Below are positions 56,533 to 64,000 of a stretch of DNA of 64,000 nucleotides, in pieces. The position numbers were made by a program, and so were the translations under genes. The stretch's first letter is position 1, and each line of letters starts with the position of its first letter. This stretch comes from Antedon bifida (lineage: Eukaryota > Echinodermata > Crinoidea > Comatulida > Antedonidae). Where the stretch lies: contig OY727094.1 in the NCBI GenBank assembly GCA_963402885.1, positions 22,136,501 to 22,200,500 of the forward strand, given 5' to 3'. Below the pieces are notes generated by a model. The model made no database searches and was not told the DNA's origin. It worked only from the letters and a program-made list of their open reading frames with translations.

Positions 56533-57999
56533 ATGTTTTTAGGATGTAATAACAGAAGTAAAAAAGATAATTATCAACTTTGGATTTTTACTAATATGCA
56601 CATTTTTTTCACTGGAAACAGATTGCAATCAGTCAGCACTGCAAGTATTTTGATATTCTATACAACTTTTTCTTTTGCTTTATCAAATATTATCGTCCAA
56701 GGACCAGCTGATATAAATGCAGTAGAAGGATCTAGTGGTTACTTAACCTGCTACATAGAACGAGACAGTACTGAATACATCATCAAATGGTTAAGGGGTC
56801 AAGAAATTATTAGCAATGAGGATGTAGAGATTGATAAATTCAAGGAAAATTTTAGTGCTAAACTTGGACATATTGATGATCGTGAAAGTTACTTTCTTAG
56901 CATAGCCAATGTTCAACGAAAAGATGGACATTATTTATATACATGTGCAGTGTACAAAAGAGAAAAGCAAATAGAAAAGTCAACTCCTGCTCAGATAAAT
57001 GTGATAGAAATTCCATCTTTACGATACCCAGAATGTACACCTATAATGGGACAAATGACAGATGGAATCAAATCATTTATAATATGTCGTTCTGAGAGAA
57101 CAAATCCTTTGCCCACTCTACGTTTAGTGCGCAATGATGATGAAACTGTTACTTACGAAACAAGAAATGAAAGTAATTATATTGTTATTGAACACAGTTT
57201 TACACCATCTGTCACAGATGAAAACGACAAAACAACGTTTATGTGTATATTGGAAACCCCTGCCAAAAAAGAATACAAGCGTAACTGTTCATTTGGACCT
57301 TTCAATGTCATGCATAGACCAGAAATGACAATCAAGGGTGAAGAAATTGTGGTAGAGGATAAAGAAGTTATTTATATTTGCCAAGGTAAAGGAAATCCTT
57401 CTCAGATAGATTATCAGTGGAAATTTATTCCACAACTTCCAGAAGATGCTTATAAACTTGAAAGTTATAATTCCATTCTGCGTCTAACTCCCACATTAGA
57501 AATGACATCTACAAAAATATTATGTGTAGGTTCTAATTCAATAGGAACGTCAAGTACATTTTTTATATTAAACATTACATCTAGGGAAGATCAGGGGACA
57601 TTTCTGCCAGCATCAGCTAGGCCGTATACTGGCAAAGATTCTAAAAACCTAACAATGGCCACCATTCTATCTATAGCTGGAACTTGTTTATTAGTGATCT
57701 CAGTCTTAGCTTCATCTACTATTTGTTACATTTATTTGTGCTTTCGCAAAAACTTCCATCCACTTGGGTATAAAATTGCCCAACCAGACGTGTACTCAGA
57801 ACCTCGTGATAGCTTACCACCACCTGTGTTATCGACAGACCGTGTAGCTCGTTGGCAGAAACGCAATGTTGGGATACAAGTTTCCTTGGATTATATCAAT
57901 GAAGAACCACTTTATAGTGAAACACCAACAGCTAAAGTCACAGAAATAGAAACAACAATTGAGGAAACCCCACAGAATAGGAGTGCAACGTATGTGTAG
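56533..57999 (+). CDS. Single-pass membrane protein with three Ig-like domains
   Basis: 488 codons in one exon. A hydrophobic stretch at 36-51 (TASILIFYTTFSFALS) is the likely signal peptide; Met22 may be a better start than Met1, or a splice acceptor at GGAAACAG (56614-56621) could begin this exon. Ig1 (about 53-155) is V-like: C73, W86, DGHYLYTC ending at C138. Ig2 (about 160-258) has C185 and C238 but no core Trp. Ig3 (about 263-350) has C283, W296, C331. Candidate N-glycosylation sites are N106, N212, N251, N347 and N372. The membrane span is about 375-402, followed by RKNFHP. The 86-residue tail has DVYSEP (Y421), YINE (Y454, fits a Grb2-type SH2 site), YSET (Y461) and a C-terminal TYV that fits a class I PDZ ligand. 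It is probably a cell-surface adhesion or recognition receptor. I cannot name an orthologue. AATAAA at 58268 can serve as the polyA signal. Confidence 0.88.
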   Translation: MFLGCNNRSKKDNYQLWIFTNMHIFFTGNRLQSVSTASILIFYTTFSFALSNIIVQGPADINAVEGSSGYLTCYIERDSTEYIIKWLRGQEIISNEDVEIDKFKENFSAKLGHIDDRESYFLSIANVQRKDGHYLYTCAVYKREKQIEKSTPAQINVIEIPSLRYPECTPIMGQMTDGIKSFIICRSERTNPLPTLRLVRNDDETVTYETRNESNYIVIEHSFTPSVTDENDKTTFMCILETPAKKEYKRNCSFGPFNVMHRPEMTIKGEEIVVEDKEVIYICQGKGNPSQIDYQWKFIPQLPEDAYKLESYNSILRLTPTLEMTSTKILCVGSNSIGTSSTFFILNITSREDQGTFLPASARPYTGKDSKNLTMATILSIAGTCLLVISVLASSTICYIYLCFRKNFHPLGYKIAQPDVYSEPRDSLPPPVLSTDRVARWQKRNVGIQVSLDYINEEPLYSETPTAKVTEIETTIEETPQNRSATYV

Positions 58000-58290
58000 T
58001 AATTAAACAGGCAAATTGCTGTGCTGTTATTGAGAATGAAGACGTAAGTGAAAATTACTGTAATGGTTAAAAACTTACGAACATAGCATTCTTTTCTTAT
58101 AATTTTTATATTAAAATTGGTTTTTCAATAATAATTTTGTAAACCCTCTTGTAGATTTTTATTTTATATCCAAATTTGTATTTATTATTTATTTTATCGA
58201 TTTTGCTATTTTCATTTTAAAAAAACAGTTTATAATTTTTTTTCATACTATATACTGTATTATGAAAAATAAAAGTAGAAATGGTAATTT
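58000..58290 (+). promoter_or_regulatory. Probable 3' UTR and polyadenylation signal of the Ig gene
   Basis: AT-rich sequence follows the TAG stop. AATAAA at 58268-58273 is the first canonical signal. Further AATAAA strings near 58316 are alternatives. Confidence 0.5.
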
Positions 58291-58299
58291 ATGAACAAA

Positions 58300-61200
58300 A
58301 ACAAATATTTACCATTAATAAATATTTTTAATGAGAAACCTATATAATGTCACTGTTATGTTTTATAATATTCATCAACCTATAACATTATAATCATTTG
58401 TAACATTATTTATAAACTTTTGTTATATATTATACTATTCTTGATGTTGATATCTTTTCATAAAAGTTAATAATATTGTAGAACTGTATCAAAATTGAAT
58501 TTATTTTCTGTGAAATATCAACATCGTATAAGGTTTTCTGAAATGCTATTTTAACAACCATCGTCAAAACCGAATAACAGATCATAAAATATACTTTAAA
58601 AGGATGTTAGTTAATGACACTTAGATGCTGTTATAATACCCAAAGGCCACTTGCTGTAGCCATACTATAGTTACATTCTTAATCATTAAGAGTCAGACCA
58701 CAGGTATTTTAAATTTTAGACAATTTTGAATGTGAATAAAAACAAACATCTAAACAATAGTTTCAAAACTGAAAGTGAAATTTGTAGTGACGGATCCATA
58801 AATTTAACCGGCCGTAGGGTTAAAAGTATATGTTAAGGGAGTTTCAGGACAAAACAGTTTGAGTAGTAGAATTAACAGTTTATTGCAACATACATACATA
58901 CTATTGAACAAAATAATATTACTGGGTACCTTAATAAAAGTGAATTGACACAACATTGTGGTAATTGTAGAAACGTTTAAAGGACTTTAGGTGGACTATT
59001 TTTTTCAACTTACTTTCACACATGTTACAAATAGACACTTTTACAGTTATTCTATGAATATGTATCATAATTTCTCTATATTGTATGTAAAAAATTATGT
59101 TTTTAGTTATCATCACAACTGGTAATTATAAATAAACCATGTTCTGGGCTCATACACTTGATCATATAAGAGTTGCATGATGTATAAAAATATGTGTACC
59201 GCATATATAACATGGGTGTATGTGCGCTTACAATTTTTAAAACGGACAAAATTAACTTTTGACTAAATTAGAATGAGTTTCAGGCTCCATTCTTGATCCA
59301 TTTTCTCTGTTTATGCCTAGTGTAGGTTGCAACTCTGTGATTGCTTTTGTTTGAATAAAAATTAGATTTATGGGAATAAATGTAAATTAAATTTACCGTA
59401 GCAGCTGCATCTCAATAAAGAAAAAAAAAACAAGCAAAAGCTAAATCTTTATCAATTCACATTGTTTTTTATTTTAGCATTATATATCGCTGAGTGGTTA
59501 AGAATTTGTTTTTTCCAGGTTAAAAATCTATATCCATTTTGAATAGAAAAGGGAAGTGTCTGGTTTCTATTATTCAATTATTTCATATCTTATATATTGA
59601 TGCAACTTAAGAAAATAGATTTAAAAAAAAACATTTTCCCATTTGAATCATATCATTACATTCGTTTGCATTCTCTCTCATCAACTTCTGCCACTTAAAA
59701 TATCTAAACAGCAATGCAACCAAATGTATTCCCATGTGTAAATACCTTAAAGATTAATGATGTATGTAACAGTTTAGAAGTAGGAATTGGACAATATCAC
59801 TTCAAACAGCTTTAAAGCTTTTCACATACCAGATTACATACATTTACATAACTAATTATAATACAATTTTAACTTTATTGACATAAATGCGGTAGGCCTA
59901 ATTGTTAAAATCAAAATACTATTTAGTTTAAACATCTTGCAAATTGACATCCGCCACGACACAGTGGCGGTTTCGACCTACGGCTTGCAACTTGGGCTAA
60001 ATCATCTCAGGTCTCGCTGGTACACAGATAGCGTGCAATGTTACAAACCTGCTAGCTAACTCAACAACTCAGCTACCATTCGGCTATCAGTGTACCTGAC
60101 CCAATTTCCGTTTCATTTTCATTTCAGTTCTCCCGATGTATAGGCCTAATGTAATTTTTACCTGATTCTGACATTATAGTAATTTATACTGATTTTCAAA
60201 TTTCCTTGCAATATACTCCGATGATTTATGAATGTATTTTTGCAATATTATTTTGCAGTAAATTTTCATTTTTTAAACTTTATGCGTGGCCTGTGAAAAA
60301 AGCAATGAATGAACACGTTGCTAGCTGGAGAGGGCAGCAAAAACCTGAAAGTCACAAAGTGATTACACTAACATGGAAATGACTTCAACCGTGTTTGAAA
60401 ATCTATTGATGAAATCAGAAATTTTGTTTAAAAATAAGGAACAATATCATATTGGTAATGATGAACACTAACGTTACTAAATCTATGTTTCGCGAAACAT
60501 CTGAGATAGACAGGGTAGGTATCCTTCAAGAAGATTCATACATAATTTTTTTCTATTGTGCTCGCCTATCTCAGATTTAAGTTTCATTTATGGAAGAAAG
60601 GGTACAGATAAATTGCTTATCAATTTGGCAGAAAAATCATTCTCTTTCTTATATGTCTAGTTCCATGAACTTCCTTAAAATGATGTCGATCGATACAGAA
60701 ATTTCTGTTTAAAAAAAATAGTTTTCTAATCATAAATATAGAGAATAATAAATCTTTAAACATAAAGCTATAAAGTTATAATGTAAACAATTTATTATAA
60801 AATATATTTTTATTACATGTGTTTTTTTAAAAATAAAACTTTCTCAGTTTACATCCTACTCCTATTTAATAGTACATGTAATGAGAATTCTCTATATGTT
60901 ATGTAGCTTGAATTCATTGGTTAGATATTGTGGAAGATAACTGAAAGCGACACTACATTTGTGGCTAGAATACCTCAATACGCTCAATATAACTTTACTA
61001 CACAATTATATAATATAATATATATAAATATTCAATCATTTTAAACATTTCAAATTTGATTAAAACATATGTTTTTTCAAATAATCAAGGGAATAATATT
61101 TAGTTGGTTAAAAAATATTTTTATTTGTTTTCAAAATTGACATTGTTTTATTAAATTACTATTGTTATACTGTAGTAATAAAAAATACAATATTATACAG

Positions 61201-62860
61201 GTAGTTATTAAATTTAAATATTCATGATTTAGGTGTCAGATATTTCACAACTAGATAATAGTGGTTTAACTGACATTACATTTTACTGTAGTTGTATTTT
61301 CTTTGTTAACAAAATGATGTTTTATTCATCATTAACATATTATCCATAATATAATATACTAATGTCATTAAGGAACCCATTTATATAATAACTGTGTATT
61401 GTATCATATAAATCACTGTGCTTCAAACTGAATATTGAAAACAAAAAGTGTTACATAAACATAAAATAATGTTTTGTATACAGTTTTAAAAAACGAATAT
61501 TAATGTACTTTGAAAGTGATTAGTTTTTTGATCTGTTCAAATTCTAAAAATTAACTATATTATGTCAAGCTCAATTAGTTGAATGTTTCCTGCAGTTAAA
61601 TCAAAGTAGCACAGGTAGCAATATGCAATCAGAAGCTTCATCATGTCAGATATATTAATTCCATCCCATAAATAAATAAATTTCCACTGTATGCAGTTGA
61701 AAAAAAATCAGCATAAAATTTAGATGGCTGTAATAAGAGAAAATGGGTAATATATGGTGTGTTAAGAATCTGTTGTGTGTGTACAAAGAGTGTAGATCTA
61801 AGTATACAAAGTAGAAATGACATCGTTTCTAAATCAATACTCATTTCTTTTTGATCTTACTAAGTGTGTTTGATTTTGAAAAATGCCCCAAGCTATCAAA
61901 AGAGAAACTAGTTAATATGATTAATGGGACAATGTTCTTTGCAGCTTCAACACGCTTACAAGCCAATTATATGTTGCACGTTATGAAATACCAGCAAACT
62001 GTGTCTAATACCACTTAAGTTTGCTGCTGGTAAGTGCCAATGTAAACAAGACTTGGCTTTCACAGCTTTGCTGTGCTTACTTTAGCATTTTATAATTCTG
62101 CAAAATGGTGAAGACAACATGTTTATCATCTAGAATCAATAACCATTCTTTCCTTCAGCTTAATTATTTACTGTTTTTGGAATGGATATACATAGAATCC
62201 AGGAGTATTAGACAAAAAAAGGTCCAAAGGTAGAAATAAATATTCACTTGAATGGAAAAGTTAAACAAAAAATGACCGGAAATGCCTGTTTTGACTTTTG
62301 ACAATAAATTTGGATTTCTCAATATCTCATCAATGACTGACCATTAAGACTTCAAAATTGTCCTGTCCATTTAATACTTGTGACTACTAAGGTATATAAT
62401 TGTGTTAAAATATTGTTGTTTTTTTTAAACAATGAATACAACTTTTAAACATATTTAGGAATCCGAAAACAGGACAAGTGGCAACAAAACAACCACAAAA
62501 ACACACTTGTAAAGAAATCAAGAAGTAACAAATAATAGAGCCTTTAGTTAATTATGTAGTTGCTATATTAAATAATAATTCTTTGACCCACAAACGACTC
62601 ATCAATATAACATAAATAGTTGGGTATCACAAAAGAATGTCAATCATTTTACAAAAATTAAATAATTACCGTACATGTTGCGTCCTGTAGTTCGCGTCTA
62701 TATTTTGCAATTTCTTACTTTAAAAATAGCATAAAACGAACAATTAAATATAAAAATAACATTTCAGCAAGTAGTTAGTAACATTTTATCATAAAAACTC
62801 TACTGGAGGGTACCGGTCATAGATTTAGACCGCCACAAAAAGTTATCTACATTCCAGGGC
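58300..62860. other. AT-rich non-coding stretch
   Basis: No gene is supported. The - strand ORFs at 58931 and 61641 have no domain. Minor items: a hairpin CCGCCAC/GTGGCGG at 59951-59970 beside a weak tRNA-like A box (TAGCCGAATGG on the - strand near 60090), a perfect 16-bp palindrome at 60485-60500 and an ATGACCGGAAATG module scrap at 62273. Confidence 0.45.
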
Positions 62861-62867
62861 CCTACCC

Positions 62868-63145
62868 TGGGGCGGATCCAGAGGGGGGGTCCACGGGGTC
62901 CGGACCCCCCCCTAAATTTTAAGGGTGCCCTCTTTTTAGAGGTTCAATATTTTATTTGTGTGACATATTTGTGTGTATATTAGTATGCACAGAGTAGGCT
63001 ACACTAACCCCAAAAATAAAAACAGAAATTTATCACAATGAGCGCGATGTTAAGTTACGGCGGCCGATCAAAGAGCATCGTGAGAGGTGGTGACGCGTGA
63101 TGATCTCTACTTAAACTTCTAAAAATAGATCGTTTCACACTTTTT
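62868..63145 (+). mobile_element. Second copy of the hAT-like transposon end
   Basis: CTGGGGCGGATCCAG plus a GGGGGTCC/GGACCCCC-rich start is followed by TTTTTAGAGGTTCAATATTT, a TGTGTGACATATTTGTGTG block and a CAAAGAGCATCGTGAGAGG block, matching 44864-45120 in order. It ends near TAGATCGTTTCACACTTTTT. There is no ORF. Confidence 0.5.
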
Positions 63146-63438
63146 ACGATTCAACTCCGCGTACGTTACCATGCGCGCTATGTCATTGACTCGATTATTT
63201 GTCCATTGGTAAACACATTTTTATGTATTATTATTCTGAAAATAATTGAACTGTAAACATAATTCTTTGGGTATTTGTTTATTTACATATCATTCCATCA
63301 GATCAACTATTTTTTATTTCCATTACATCCAACCAAACATGTAAAAAATGTAGTTAAAATATCGTACTATCTAGCGCGTACGACCATACGCGGTAGATTG
63401 TTTACTCAAAAATCATCGAAATTACACTATTCAACCTT

Positions 63439-63700
63439 GTTTTTGTAGTTGAGCCTCTCATGACCTGGGATTTGTTTGTCTTCCTATGCCAAGATAATAT
63501 AGTTCTACAAGTTGAAGCCATGTGCTTTTTTCTCTGAGAAATATTTATTATAAGTGCCAAAAAAATTGTTTTTTTCTCGATATGAAGCCTTTATTATTCA
63601 AATATTTTAAAGAAAAATCACACATACCATAAAGAAGGTTCATTTATTTCATTTTTGAAACAATATTTGTGAAAATTACGTGAGGCTCAACTACAAAACC
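63439..63700. mobile_element. Small inverted-repeat (MITE-like) element, about 260 bp
   Basis: TTTTGTAGTTGAGCCTCTC at about 63441 is inverted as GTGAGGCTCAACTACAAAA at 63680-63698 with one mismatch. The interior is AT-rich and without an ORF. No target duplication was resolved. Confidence 0.6.
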
Positions 63701-63704
63701 ACCA

Positions 63705-63900
63705 TTTTGTGATATGATGTCATCGTAAGCCAATCAAAGCTGAGCTTTCCCGCGATCGGCAGAGCTCACGGTTGAATGATTTTGGATTCTGGCTATTTGA
63801 TTGGTGGACGCGAATCACCCACAGCGGAACGTTTTCTCTCGCGTGTACCAAGAAGTCACGTGATCTCTCTGTACTGAACGCGACGGTACTACACAAATTT
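63705..63900 (+). promoter_or_regulatory. Promoter-like patch near the right edge
   Basis: A locally GC-richer segment carries CCAAT (63730-63734), an inverted CCAAT (ATTGG, 63800-63804), TCACGTGA (63856-63863) and several CpGs, whereas its surroundings are AT-rich. It could drive a gene beyond the window, but no transcript evidence exists and TE origin is possible. Confidence 0.25.
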
Positions 63901-64000
63901 AGAGCAATGAATTTGTACGAATTCCGTTAAATAAACAACTCTATATATTTTATAAACATTTAATAACATATTTTATTGATATTTCCAATGTTGATATATA

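Noticed and set aside
57134-57328. 64-codon ORF within the Ig gene
   Set aside because: It lies in another frame of the longer, domain-bearing Ig reading frame.
59945-60095. tRNA-like sequence on the - strand (TAGCCGAATGG A box, GGTCGAAACC B box)
   Set aside because: The boxes are too far apart (over 100 nt), stems do not pair and no terminator follows; at most an old SINE scrap.

Overview
This is eukaryotic, almost certainly metazoan, DNA. It is AT-rich, gene-poor and full of degenerate repeats. It has Pol III tRNA-like units, AATAAA signals, long introns or intergenic stretches, an immunoglobulin-superfamily membrane protein, a CR1/L2/Rex1-type LINE, Ty3/gypsy remnants and many small DNA transposons. 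The frequent TAGGCCTA-type strings and this mix of elements make a marine invertebrate deuterostome, perhaps an echinoderm, my best guess; the sequence does not prove it.

Layout. 0.8-10.5 kb: a wrecked Ty3/gypsy locus on the + strand. It has a 5' LTR and primer-site-like region (781-1420), twin 21-bp minisatellites (2.1-2.7 kb), a TIR-bounded insertion (2769-4401), gag and protease of one element (4.4-6.0 kb), then gag end, protease, RT, RNase H and integrase of a second element type (6.0-8.6 kb). An unidentified 1.5-kb insertion separates the integrase tail (10.2-10.5 kb), and there is no 3' LTR. 10.5-27.3 kb: nested TTAA-flanked MITEs, a MITE-split LINE RT remnant, a gypsy gag scrap, tRNA-like units and a foldback element with 16-bp repeat arms. 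27.3-33.4 kb: mostly anonymous AT-rich DNA with a tandem duplication and a hairpin-ended repeat. 33.48-39.53 kb: a 6-kb imperfect inverted repeat with internal tandem arrays. 39.8-40.3 kb: another TTAA MITE. 41.1-44.4 kb: a nearly complete LINE on the - strand, its tail abutting a tRNA-Ser/Leu-like sequence. 44.9-46.3 kb: a hAT-like scrap and a Harbinger-like element. 46.97-51.24 kb: a 60-bp satellite of about 71 units. 51.2-53 kb: a MITE remnant and a solo-LTR-like sequence. 56.5-58.3 kb: the only convincing host gene, an intronless-looking three-Ig-domain transmembrane protein. 58.3-64 kb: AT-rich DNA, a second hAT-like scrap, a small inverted-repeat element and a promoter-like patch at the right edge.

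The genes do not form an operon or pathway. Apart from the Ig gene, coding sequence belongs to selfish elements, mostly broken by frameshifts, deletions or insertions. The most informative structures are the self-nested TTAA MITE, the 6-kb foldback, the foldback with minisatellite arms and a perfect 42-bp palindrome, and the satellite with a long but probably meaningless open frame.
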